Source: Diphasiastrum complanatum (taxonomy: Eukaryota > Streptophyta > Lycopodiopsida > Lycopodiales > Lycopodiaceae). Taken from it: a DNA stretch of 64,000 nt. Where the stretch lies: assembly GCA_029204225.1 (NCBI GenBank), contig CM055098.1, positions 15,142,533 to 15,206,532 of the forward strand, written 5' to 3'. The notes beneath the pieces were generated by a model. The model had not been told where the DNA came from. It worked only from the letters and a program-made list of their open reading frames with translations, and made no database searches. This document shows positions 13,587-24,499 of this stretch, piece after piece; the stretch's first letter is position 1, and the number at the start of each line of letters is the position of its first letter. The position numbers and the translations under genes are program-made.

Positions 13587-15179
13587 TTAATCCACTGTCT
13601 TCATATCCTGATATGTTCGTTTTTCTGCATTAAGATTTGGATAGACTTCCAATGCTGTTGGTGTATCATTCAATGGTATAGAATCAGCAAGTACTGAATC
13701 CACTACTGGTTCTTTTTGCTTTTGTGCTCTAGTGACCACCATCAAGGGTGAACTTGGTTTATTATGAGCTATCGATCCTTGCTTGATTGTTATCAAATTT
13801 ACAGGTGTTGTAGCTGGTGGTGGCTTCAGTCTTGCTGGACAGTCTTTATAGCAATGCCCATATCCACAGTCACGACAGAATGGTACAATTTTTTCTTTAT
13901 TTGGGCATTCTGCAACTCTGTGATTTTCTCCACATGCAAAGCATCCAAGTGGTGCTCTGGCCCAATTTCTCGAGGCTTGTTGTTGAGCGGCAGCATAAAT
14001 GACATACTATTCTGAAGATCCACCTTCCTGATCATTACCATAGCTCCATTGCTCAGCTCTTCCGTAAGGTGCTGGTTCCATCAAATTGGCAGGAGGAGTG
14101 GAGTGTTTTGGTGGGGTAGGCAAAGCTAGATGTTCCGGGTATCCAAGAGTAGATTGTCGTAGTCTTGCTGCTGGATTGCCTCCATATCGTGGATCTCGAT
14201 ATCCCATCTGGGCATACCGTTGCTGAATTATAGGGTTGAAGTTGCAAAAGGCAGTCTCATGGTCAGGTGAATTACACAGATGGCAAACACTGATTTCCAT
14301 TTGTTTTTTCAATTGAGGACACTCGTTCACTGTGTGATTTCCTGTACAAATAGAACACCAGACATTTTCCTTGGTAGGAAAAGTCTTTGCAAACTTCTCA
14401 GGTTCCTTGTTTGTTTCTCCGTGGAAATTTTCCAATGCTTTGATCTTCTCATCAAATTGCAACTGCAACTTTTCCATCTATTTCTGTTGGGTCTTCCTAA
14501 GTTTCTCGAACTCATTGAGCATCATTTCTATAGTAGCTTTGGCATTCGTTGATGCAATAGTGGTGGATGTCGTAGTAGTCTGCCCTGCTGTATAAGGCAG
14601 CATACTGACATTTGGCTCATCATCTGAATCTTCATTTTTCTCCCGAATTGCATCATCCATCGCATTTTGCAAAAGAACGTACTCATTATGGCGTTTCAGT
14701 TCACGTCTGATCCGTTTAGGTAGTCCTGACAAAAACCACATAATCATGGCATTTTCATTAATCAGCTCAGGCTCACATTCAGATCTAAGATGTTTCACCC
14801 TTTCGATGTAATCCCGAACCATTTCTCGCTTTCCCATTTTAATTTTACTTAAAAGTAGGAAAGGGTCTTCCATAAACTTCCGTGGTTTGAACCGTGTGAT
14901 AAGGGCTCATTTAACAACCTCCCAATCTGTACGCTCAGTTTCATCTTGGTTATAGTACCAATCTAGTGTTGTGCTTGTTAAGGCCATAGGAAACAACTTA
15001 AGTTTATCTTGAGGATAAATCTCACCATAGACCTCACAGGATTCAGCATAGATCTGAAGAAATCTAACTGAATCTGTTAATCCATTATATTTGGGTAGAT
15101 CCAGTCGGGGTGCTCTTCTAACAATAATTGGATTGACCTCCTATGGAGCACCTCCAGGAGCAGCTCCAGGGGCAGCCAT
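13587..15179 (-). pseudogene. Gypsy gag with four zinc knuckles
   Basis: The likely start is the ATG at 15177-15179, giving an Ala/Gly/Pro-rich N-terminus. An in-frame TAG comes 13 codons later and a TGA near 14910. The capsid-like part follows (14478-14873: MGKREMVRDYIERVKHLRSE and SGLPKRIRREL). The nucleocapsid has four CCHC-type knuckles: CSIC...H...C and CHLC...H...C in 14007-14477, then CFAC...H...C and CRDC...H...C at about 13850-13960. Four is more than the one or two usual in plant gypsy Gag. The stops show it is a pseudogene. Confidence 0.85.
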
Positions 15180-16383
15180 CTTACAAATTTAGATCAAATC
15201 GATAATGTGATTGGATATAGATTTTTCCAAAAACTATCTCATATTAGATCTGCTAGCTCTATTCCACTTTTCAAGAATCTGATTCTATATGATGAAAAAC
15301 TACCCAAAATTCGATCAATCAATACTTCTCAAAAAATGATAAATCTCTCAGAGTCCAATTCAGAATATATCAGATTTGATCCAGATTTTGACAGAGACTT
15401 GATCTGAAAAATCAGAAACTAAAAATAGGACTGGCGAAGGTTCTCTAGGCGAAGGTTGTCTCGACGAAGTTTCAACAGTGCTATTTTGGGATAAAAACTC
15501 TCTGAACACTTTTTTGACAATTTCTTGGGAAATAACCTTTGTCGACTTCTCAGCTGGAAGATCTGACAGAGATAAAACTATGGAAAACCGGACGAAGGTT
15601 TCTGACAGAAGAAAATACAATTTTTGTGATCTAACGAGGGTAAGAATCAAGATTTTCTGTGATCTGATCAAGATAAATCTTCGTTGAACTCAGAAATAGT
15701 ATTTCTATATAAATAGAATGTTCTGGAAACTCGGCGAAGGTTTTGGCAAAGGATCAAGAGTAATACTAGTAATTTTGCAAAAAAGTGACTTTTTTGGCAA
15801 AAATATGATAATATGACAACTGATCCTCTGAAAACCTTTTTATTTTTGGTATTATTCTTCGTCGAACTGGCAGTAGATAGATCTGAATCACATCTAAGCA
15901 CAGTGAATTGGGAGAAGGTTCTTTTTCTATATATTTTTTAGGGTTTTGATAATTTTTGGTGTTTTTTGGTGGTTTTTCTGATGTTTCTGGAAATTTGTTG
16001 GGAATTAATCTTTGCCCTTCAAACTGAAGCTTCTGTAAACAAAACCAAAAGTGTCTACAACTCAGCAAAGGTTTTTTGAAAGAGAGTAAAAAGTTCTAGG
16101 CTCTGATGACGCTTTTTGCCTCATTTTGACCAAATTTGACCGATTTTTGTTATTTTCTCTGATATCTCAGATCCAAATGGATTTTAAGATTGGTGATCTG
16201 AATAGCTTTCCATGTTTAATAATTAGATTAGATTTCAAACAAGCAAATCCCTTCAAAATTTAGCAAAATCAATCCCAAACTAACCCTATAATGCAGTTTT
16301 AACACTGTTCATGCCACGACAAGATGCCTAATGCAAGCTAACCATCAACCAAAACATGCTGCAAACTAAAAATTTGGCGTAGC
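15180..16383 (-). other. 5' leader of the gypsy element
   Basis: About 1.2 kb of non-coding DNA between PBS and gag, rich in A/T, with a repeated GCGAAGGTT-type motif (about 15433, 15449, 15464, 15593, 15733, 15911, 16064). The repetition may reflect packaging or translation elements, or unstable repeats. Confidence 0.6.
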
Positions 16384-16401
16384 TCCCCGGCAACGGCGCC
16401 A
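16384..16401 (-). other. Primer-binding site, tRNA-Asp type
   Basis: The minus strand reads TGGCGCCGTTGCCGGGGA, the well-known plant PBS complementary to the tRNA-Asp 3' end, as used by Athila-like elements. It lies 4 bp inside the LTR edge at 16406. Confidence 0.9.
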
Positions 16402-16405
16402 AAAT

Positions 16406-17146
16406 TGTAGTGGGTTTCTTTCCTTGCTTAACCTGAATCCAAGCTCTAGTCAATCTAGCATCAAAGAGACGGAGTTACTTGTCACGCGTAGGTTTGAGAG
16501 CGATAGTATAGTTCAGATTTCAACATGAATGGAGGATCTAACACTAACATCCATTAACACTACATCCATGAACCCTACTTCTATTAACCCTAAATCCACA
16601 ACAATGATAGAAACTTACTCTTCTCTCTCTCCCTTTCTCTCTCACAAAAAGCATAAGAAATAGCAATCCCAATAATGATCAAATCCAACAATTAGCAAAA
16701 TCCAAAAAAATCATGAGAAATGGAGGAGAAGAAAGGAAGAGCAAGGACATTCATCAATCCATTTCTAAAGAGAACCAATCTGCTTTATTGAAATGAGGAA
16801 ATGAACATGAGGAACAACTCGAGTTGGTCCCTTTTTATAGTAGAGAGGAGGACCCTGGCCTCTGAATCTTATTGGTCCAGTCTTGCCTCTCTTTTTATTC
16901 AAATTTAAAAAAGTGTGAGAACCATCAAAATTGGAGGGAAACCCAACTTTTATTCACTAACTTGACATTTAGGCCCTACGACATTAAAAGTCCCACAAAA
17001 AGGCCTAAAGTCCTTTTATTAACTTTTAACTAATCAATCAAATAACTATGTGATCATCGGGTTGGACTTACACACGTAGGGTGCCAAATCCCTCTCACTT
17101 ATTAACTAGGGTTAGGGTTGCCTTGGGATCCGCAAACCCTCCAACA
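16406..17146 (-). repeat. 5' LTR of the gypsy element (right copy)
   Basis: On the minus strand it starts TGTTGGAGGG and ends CCCACTACA, next to the PBS. It is the inverted partner of 642-1410 and is about 741 bp, against 769 bp on the left. AATAAA and a GA-rich stretch are conserved between the two. Confidence 0.9.
16831..16840 (-). promoter_or_regulatory. TATA box of the LTR promoter
   Basis: The minus strand reads CTATAAAAAG within CTACTATAAAAAGGGACC, in the middle of the LTR where the U3 promoter is expected. The left LTR has lost this match. Confidence 0.7.
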
Positions 17147-18604
17147 TCGGCTTTTGGCGCTTCTTCTCAACTCTATCAATTTCATTTGTCTCATTCCAAG
17201 TACAATTCTTTTGTTTTGTTATGTGCAACTAAGATTTCTTTCTTTGTAACTTTTTCTTGTACACTATCTTCCTTGTATTGTATATTTTGTGTAGTTAAAC
17301 ACAAATATGTGTCTTAGTGATTTATGACCATGAGTGAATGAGAGAGGAAGAGAAGAATGTGTGTGAGAGACAGAGAGAGCAAGAAAAATATAGATAGAAG
17401 AGGTTGATTTAATGTTATGTTCTTTGTAGATTTTAGGGTTTAGATTTAAGGTTATGTTCTTTGTGAAATAGTGTGAGATTGAGAGCTCTTGAGGTTTGAA
17501 TGAAGATCATAACCAGCTCCACCATCAAAGATGTAGAGCTATCACTTTTTCTTGCTGATTGATCCAGTATGGCTATCTTGTTGCTACTCCCTATCGAGCC
17601 AAAGGGTAATCCATCGTTGCTTGATACATGTAAAATGAGATATCAACTAAGAAAGCTAGTGAAGTGTGCTCAGTATGATGGCATTTCTGTTGAAAATCAA
17701 AATTCAAAATGAACTCTGAAGAGTGTCATTGACTCACTATCTCCATTGGAAGCTTGAGATATCTTGGCTATGGAGTGCTTAATTATCTCTGTTCTGTGAG
17801 TTAGAACCTAGTTCTCCTTGCAAGATATTTGGAGAGCTGGCCTACCATCGCTGCCAGATGAGTGAGCCATCTAACCATTGAATCACATTATAGCCATTGA
17901 GGAATTGAATTTTGAATTCCAAAGTACTGAAGGATTATTGCTGATTTCCAAAAGAGAGTTGAGAGATGTGATTATTAACATCGCTACCTCTATAATACAT
18001 CTGACCATCGCTGCTACTACTTTGTAAGCCTTCACTACGCCAATGAGTATTAGATATGAAGGAAAGCCATCACTAAGCTAGTTGTCAGATCAGAGACTCA
18101 GCTAACTAAGCCTTCACAACCATGAAAAGAGAGCTTGCAATTGTTGTCTAAAGCTGATCTATGAACGACCATTGAGAACTCACTGATTTATTGTCAATTG
18201 GAGCCCTCATGGTTGTTCTAGTTGAGAGCCCTCATGGCTATTCTAGTTGACAACAATTTTGTTCTAGCAAAGGACATAAGCAAAGTGACAAACATAGTAG
18301 AATCAATTGAAGCATTCATGACTCGCACTTCTTCACTTTCCGGCTACATGCATATGCACTCACAAATAGGTATGGCTTTATCTATTTTTAGTTTGTTTCA
18401 TCTATGTCATTTTCCGTAATCGTTTATTTTTCGCATGCACTTCGAATTCTTGTCGACTGGAGTATGTTTGGTTGCAATTATGCTAGTTTCCATACTAGTT
18501 AACGAATGGGTTCGTAGTGTATTAGTGACTTAATTAATGTTGTGAATCATAGTTGATCTAAATATTCATTCTACGTGTTTGAAATGATTGTAAGAGGTTA
18601 GTTG
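17147..18604. other. No gene recognised
   Basis: There is no recognisable protein. The 65-codon frame at 18222-18419 is unsupported. The interval separates the gypsy LTR from copia body Z and may be the decayed 3' half of Z. Confidence 0.4.
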
Positions 18605-20002
18605 CTATGAAGTACTATATGCCATACATAATATATTTGCAGTTCTTGTCATAATCTCCACACTGAAGTAAGAATTCAAACAACTTATAAGCTTTTTCTG
18701 AAATAGTGTAGCTGATGAAAATAGACTTAATACTTTGGAAGTCGAGCTTTTTTTTGAGATCAAGCGGAATTTGCGCATAAGCGATACATCCAAAAACTTG
18801 TAAGTTCGATAGAGAAGGTTTAGAACTTCGTATAGTGTTTTGTTTGAGAGACCTTTAGTAGGACAAATGTTATGAATATAAGCTGCAGTTGAAACTGCTT
18901 CAGCCCAGAAGGACTTCGGAAGTGTCGCATGTGATAACATGCACATTGCCAATTCGACTAAGGTTTTGTTCCTTCTCTCATCAAGACCATTTAACTGAGG
19001 CGAATAGGAGGTGATGTATCGTTGCTCAATGTCGATGCTAAGGTGATACTCCTTGAATTCGGTAGCAATGTATTCTCCCCCGTTGTCGAATGTCAGTGCT
19101 TTAATTCTTTTACCAGTTTTATTTTTTTCATGCTCTTTGAATTGTCGAAACTTGTTGAAAGCCTCTGATTTTTGCTTAATGAAATAAACAACTGTTCTTC
19201 TCGAATATTTGTCAATGAAAGTAATAAAATACTTTGCATCAAGCAACAACAAGGCTTGCATTGGACCACATATATCTGAATGAACAACGTCTAACAAGTC
19301 TTTTGAGGCATCCCTATGACTTCCTAGTCTGCTTTTCAAGGATGCAGCTATGATAGATAGAGAGGTCGATTTTATCGGCTGGTGGATAGTCGAGATCAAG
19401 TGCTAGGGATTGTTTAGACATGTATGAAACACATGTATGATTCAAGTGTCCTAGTCAATGATGTCATAGTAATGCTTTATTGACAATAATAGAGGTTTTC
19501 AAAGCTTGACTAATATCAAAATAACAATGTGTCAATCTATATAAGTTTCAATGCCTCTCGCTGAGTGCAATGACCTTACTTGTCCTATCAATAATTCGAC
19601 ATTGATCAGACTCAAACTCTACCCTATGACCTAAATCAGTGATCCTACTTACTAATAACAGATTCGTAGAGAGTTTAGGTACATACAAAACATTTGATAG
19701 TAGTTTGAATTGATCATGATGGAATTTCAATCTTACAGTGCCTTCACCTTCAATAGTGTGAGTGCTATTGTCGCCAAGATGAACGTACTTCTTTGTATTG
19801 TAAGGTGTATAGGAGTGAAAATGTTCACGATGATTGGTCATATGTTGAGCAGCTCCAGAATCCACAAACCAATAATTATCCAATAGTGCTTTTTGGTCTT
19901 GTACCCGTGACAACATCCCACAACTCATTGGTGATTACAAGGTCTTCATCTTAAATTTTCACAAGTAGTAATTGAAGGTATGCTTTGATATGTTTTTATT
20001 AG
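18605..20002 (-). pseudogene. Copia body Z: protease and integrase fragment
   Basis: The frame at 19548-19928 carries the copia protease active site WFVDSGAAQHM and the LSNVLYVPKLSTNLLLVS motif that follows it. The frame at 18605-19399 is copia integrase: DVVHSDICGPM (first Asp), TFDNGGEY (second Asp), SPQLNGLDERRNKT (the final Glu precedes RRN), then SFWAEAV and TLYEVL. Gag is missing between the PBS and protease, and everything after integrase is gone. Confidence 0.85.
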
Positions 20003-20015
20003 AGCTCTGATACAG
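20003..20015 (-). other. Primer-binding site of Z (degenerate tRNA-iMet type)
   Basis: The minus strand reads CTGTATCAGAGCT directly after the LTR end. It differs at one or two positions from the standard TGGTATCAGAGCC. Confidence 0.6.
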
Positions 20016-20669
20016 TGTTGGAAAGAGGTGATAGCAATAATGACAAGTCGAAGGAAGTGAACGATCTATCAAGCATAGTGGAACAGAGCTTGCTTTCCAA
20101 ATGCATGACTATGTCTATCAATATCGAACAAAACATAATGACAAAAGTCACATTCAATCTTATAGTAACTAACTTTGAAATTGTCAGTACTATAGTAATT
20201 ACGTAGCCAAACAATGAATTATCAAACAAAAGCAATATGAGATTTATCAGCTACAAAACTACCATAGAGATGCATGCATTCTGATATAATATTGAATGCA
20301 ATAAAGGATAGATTGATTTAATATGAAACAAATGATGATGAGCACAATACAATTGTGGATAGAAACCGCATACTCTAAGCTATCTCTAAGTAACTCTCTG
20401 TCCAAATTTACACTAATAGCAAAATAGCAAAACTCTTAAAGAACTCTGAAGAACTAAGCTAGAATGCTCAAGAGTGTTCAAGCTTGAAAGCTTGAGAGAG
20501 CTGCTACTTGATAATAGAAGTATGATCAGCTACTTATACTCAGCAATAATGCAGCAAGTCTAGTAGGACAACTAATTAGGTTGTAGATCTTAATGGCCAG
20601 TTAGCCATCATGAGCTAGCATCCATCCAGTCAGTGTTGGAATTTAATCTAACTCCTACTCATCCCAACA
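20016..20669 (-). repeat. Copia LTR shared by bodies X and Z
   Basis: On the minus strand it runs from TGTTGGGATGAG to a TTCCAACA end, 654 bp. A PPT-like tract precedes it on the X side and a PBS follows it on the Z side, so it serves as the 3' LTR of X and the 5' LTR of Z. Confidence 0.65.
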
Positions 20670-20680
20670 GCCCTCCTTTG
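20670..20680 (-). other. Polypurine tract of copia body X
   Basis: The minus strand reads AAAGGAGGGC immediately before the LTR start, the normal site and composition of a plus-strand primer. Confidence 0.6.
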
Positions 20681-21541
20681 TTCTTTAATTTTTACTCCCT
20701 AAAATGTAACCTGCAGAAAATGAACTATTTTTAAACAGTCTGCATTTTTGAACTGATTGTTGCTACAGTCTGGTTTTTTACATGGGTTTTATTACAGCCA
20801 AAAAATGCGAAAAACCTGACATTGTGTTTTTACATGGATTTTCTGACAGGCGAAAAATACGACACTTGCCCTACAAAAAGCTGAAGGTGTCCTACTGGTA
20901 AAGACAGTGTCCTACAAATCCCAAATGTGTCTTCCAAACGCCGAAGGTGTCTTACAAATCCCGAAGGCTGTCCTCAAGTAAAGACAAAGGCCAAAAGACC
21001 AAAGGGTGTCGCATTTCCAGTCTGCCAAAATACACAAATTATTGCTATCAGACCAGAAAGCCTTCACGCTCCATCAACAAACTGATCCACTGATCAGTTT
21101 TACAGTTGTTAATCAATCTTGTAATTGTAAAGTTAAGCTAGTACAAGATTCTTCAGCTGATATGTATATATACATGTAATTGAGCGAGGGCAAAAGAGTT
21201 GAGAATACAGTTTAAAAACCCGACCGAGTCAATCACCACAGTACAACGTCAAGTGCAATAAGACAAGACAACAAAATTGCTCTTCCACAAATTGTATATT
21301 CAAACTGATAAGCAAGTACAAAGATAAAGTTGCTTAAAAGCACTCAAAGGGCTCGTAAAAGAAAGATGGTCCAATAATTCTAGAACTGAGCACACGTGGT
21401 GCCATCAAAATTAGAAAGCACTGTATAAGTCGATCATTGCTATTTTAACTCTCTCCCTCAATGATCAACGTCTCTCTTTATTTTAAAGTTTACTCTATTC
21501 ATGGAACATACCTCCATGATAGTATTACAAGTAAAGGCTTT
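20681..21541 (-). other. 3' non-coding region of copia body X
   Basis: No ORF. Several imperfect copies of a phrase like GAAGGTGTCCTACAAATCCC lie at 20860-21010. A second purine-rich stretch (minus-strand GAGGGAGAGAG, about 21452-21464) is a less likely PPT because no TG follows it. Confidence 0.45.
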
Positions 21542-23207
21542 TTACATAACCAGATCTAAGCCAAGTTTGGCTCTAAAAGTTTCAAACTTCTCTTTACTTA
21601 AAGCTTTTGCAAATATATCAGCAACTTGTAACAACGTAGAATAGTGTGCAATACTTATATCTTCATATTGTAGCTTTTCACACACGGAGTGATACTTTAC
21701 CTCAATATGTTTTTTTCTCGCGTGAAAGACAGGATTCTTAGCCAATTGTATTCCACTTTGGCTGTCACAAACAATAATAGTAGGATTTACCTGGTTCATG
21801 CCAATCTCACGTAACAACTTACTCAACCAAATAGCTTCCTGGGTGGCAGAACTTAATGCTTTATATTTGGCTTCTGTAGAAGAAAGAGAAATGGTGTCTT
21901 GCTTCTTGCTAGACCGTGAAAAACAACCGCTACCAAAATTGAAGGCATAACTTGTTGTTGACTTTCTATCATCTACATTTCATGCCCAATTAGCGTCAAC
22001 ATAACCTTGCAATTTAGGTAAAGCACTTTGTCTTTTGTAGACTAGGCCAAGGTTAGGTGTACCTTTCACATACCTCAAAATCCTTTTCGCAGATTTCCAA
22101 TGATCCGTAGTGGGTGATGACATGAATTGGCTAATCAGACTTACAACATAGCAGATATCAGGACGTGTAGTCGTAAGATATATCCAACTTCCAACTAGCT
22201 GACGAGATGAAGTAGCATCAACATGTGCACAATCATCAATACGAGATAATTTCTTACCAGCTTCGCAAGGGGTGATGGAAGGTTTGCACTCTTTCATGCG
22301 AAATCTCTCTAATATCTCACGCATATACTATTTTGACATAACCAGATATCACTGCCAGTTTGCCATACTTTGACACCCAAGCAATAGTGCATAAGATCTA
22401 AATTTGTCATCTCAAATTGCTTGCATAAGTTGGCTTTGATAGAATGAATGAGATTCTCATCATTGCCCGTGATAATGATATCATCAACATAAAGTACAAT
22501 CAAGGCAATGCTATCTTCGTTCATAAGAACATAAAGATTTGGATCTGAATTTGTTCTTACAAACTCATGAGAAAGAAAGTAATTGTCAATGCGTCCATAC
22601 CATGCGCGTGGTGCTTGCTTAAGGCCATAAAGTACTTTGCGTAGCTTGCATACCTTACGTTCTTGTCCTTTTACCATGAAGCCCTGTGGTTGGACCATGT
22701 AAACTTCTTCCTCTAAGTCACCATTTAAAAATGTGGACTTCACATCCACTTGATGGATCTTTCACCCAAAATGAGATGCTAAGGCAATGATAAGATGTAG
22801 CGTAGTCCATTTAGCCATTGGAGCAAATGTCTCTTCATAGTCAATTCCTTTATTTTGCTCATAGCCCTTCACTACTAGGCGTGCCTTATGCTTTGCTATC
22901 GTGCCATCCGCATGAAACTTTGTTCTAAACACCCATTTGTTGTCAATGGGTTTCTTTCCAAGTGGTAGATCAACCAACTCCCATGTATCATGCATGTGGA
23001 TGGACTCCATCTCCTCTTCCATTGCCCTTTGCCACTCTTTGTGATCCTTTGCCTCATCAAAGGTTGATGGCTCTTGACACTCCAAAATGTCACTCATTAG
23101 GGCATAGTTGACATGATAGCAATCGGGAGACTTCTTTTTCCACATTGATCTTCTCACTGCTTCTTGTGTGCTAGATCCTGGTTGATTTAGCTTTGCGTCC
23201 TTCATGA
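21542..23207 (-). pseudogene. Copia body X: RT and RNase H
   Basis: It starts inside the 22762-23643 frame with the integrase-RT linker and RT N-terminus (WELVDLPLGKKPIDNKWVF, then KARLVVKGYEQ). It continues in 22309-22749 with MDVKSTFLNGDLEEEVYM and the catalytic box VLYVDDIIITG. RNase H follows in 21980-22324 (RQLVGSWIYLTTTRPDI) and 21542-21826 (VCDSQSGIQLAKNPVFHARKKHIE, ending in the ADIFAKALS motif). Breaks lie at about 22755, 22330 and 21975. Gag, protease and integrase of X are absent because body Y is joined upstream. Confidence 0.88.
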
Positions 23208-24480
23208 ACTGTGTCTTCTTTCTTACTTGACCAAGAAAATACACCATTACCAACATGAAATATATATAACCTGAGGTAGATCTCATGTCATCAATACAGC
23301 CTGCCCAATCTGAATCAACAAAGCCCTGTAAAACTGGTAAAGTATGCTGCCTCTCATATAACAATCCATGGGTTAACGTGCCCTTCACATAATGAAGAGT
23401 TTTCTTCGCTGCTTTCCAATGAATCTCTCTAGGAGTAGCCATGAATTGACTTACAATGCTCACAACATAACTTATGTCAGGACGAGTAGTTGTGAGATAA
23501 ATCAGCGAACCAACTAATTGACGAAATAAAGTGGCATCAACTAGTGCACTCTCATCCTGATTAGATAGTTTCTTACCAACCTCCACAGGTGTGGATACTG
23601 GCTTGCTGTCGCACATTTTGAAACGCTTCAAAATCTCATTCACGTACTTTGTTTGTGTTAGTGCGATGCTATTGCAACCTTGTCATACTTCCACTCCCAA
23701 ATAGTAGTGCATCAAGCCAAGATCAGTCATATCAAAACTAGAAGATAAGTCTTTCTTGATTGCACCAATCAAATCATCATCATTTCCTGTGATTATGAGG
23801 TCGTCTACATACAGCACAATCAGTGTGATACTAGAGTCACGAGCAAAGTAGTAGAGATTGAAATCTGAAGAAGTATGTATCAAACCTCTAGAAAGGAGAT
23901 GCTCATCAAAGTGGCTATACCAAGCACGTGGTGCTTGTTTCAATCCGTACAAGGCTTTCTTCAGCTTGCACACTTTGTCTTCCATGCCATGTATCACAAA
24001 GCCACTAGGTTGCTCCATGTACACTTCTTCTTCAAGCTTACCATTCAAGAATGTGGACTTTACATCCATCTAATGTAGATTCCATCCAAATAGTGCCGCC
24101 AAAGCAATCACCATGCGAAGTGTATTCCACTTGGCCACATGAGCGAAGGACTCTTCATAGTCAATGCCCTTACTTTGCGCATAGCCCTTCACTACAAGCC
24201 TTGCTTTGTGTTTTGCAATAGTTCCATCGGCATTGTACTTTGTCTAGTATACCCATTTGTTGCCAATGGGTCTTTTGCCCTTTGGAAGATCCACTATCTC
24301 CATGTGTCATGGTGTTTGATGGAATCAATCTTCTCCTGCATTGCTTTTTGCCATATCTCTTGATTTTTGGCCTCCTCAAAGCAAGAGGGTTTAGTAGATG
24401 AAATAATGTCACTCATAAGTGCAAGATTTACTTGAAACTTGTCAAGTTCCTTCTTCTCTCTTGTGGAATGTCGCAACTCT
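23208..24480 (-). pseudogene. Copia body Y: RT and partial RNase H
   Basis: The frame at 23683-24069 contains MDVKSTFLNGKLEEEVYMEQ and the catalytic box VLYVDDLIITG. The RT N-terminus is in 24170-24476 with frameshifts. The RNase H part (23643 leftward: RQLVGSLIYLTTTRPDI, VDSDWAGC, then TSGYIYFML) stops at about 23208 and runs in frame into body X. Gly and Asp residues of the RNase H core are visible, but the C-terminal half is missing. Confidence 0.87.
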
Positions 24481-24499
24481 CCCTCCTTGCTAGGATCGG

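Larger units (their letters stand above)
6472..17146 (-). mobile_element. Degenerate Ty3/gypsy retrotransposon (5' LTR to third ORF; 3' LTR not found)
   Basis: Reading leftward from the 5' LTR (16406-17146), the order is tRNA-Asp-type PBS, a 1.2-kb leader, gag with zinc knuckles, protease, reverse transcriptase, RNase H, integrase, then an extra ORF. This PR-RT-RH-IN order is diagnostic of Ty3/gypsy. There is no chromodomain after integrase. That, the PBS type and the extra ORF fit the non-chromovirus (Athila/Tat-like) group, but I cannot place the lineage precisely. Many stops and frameshifts make it non-autonomous. The left end is undefined because no same-orientation 3' LTR is visible. Confidence 0.85.

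Noticed and set aside
20860-21010. Short repeated GAAGGTGTCCTACAAATCCC phrases as a CRISPR-like array
   Set aside because: Repeats are imperfect and irregularly spaced, and this is a plant genome; it is the non-coding tail of a copia element.
22762-23643. Novel fusion enzyme encoded by the 293-codon frame
   Set aside because: It is a junction of two copia pol pieces, each incomplete; no reason to expect a functional fusion protein.
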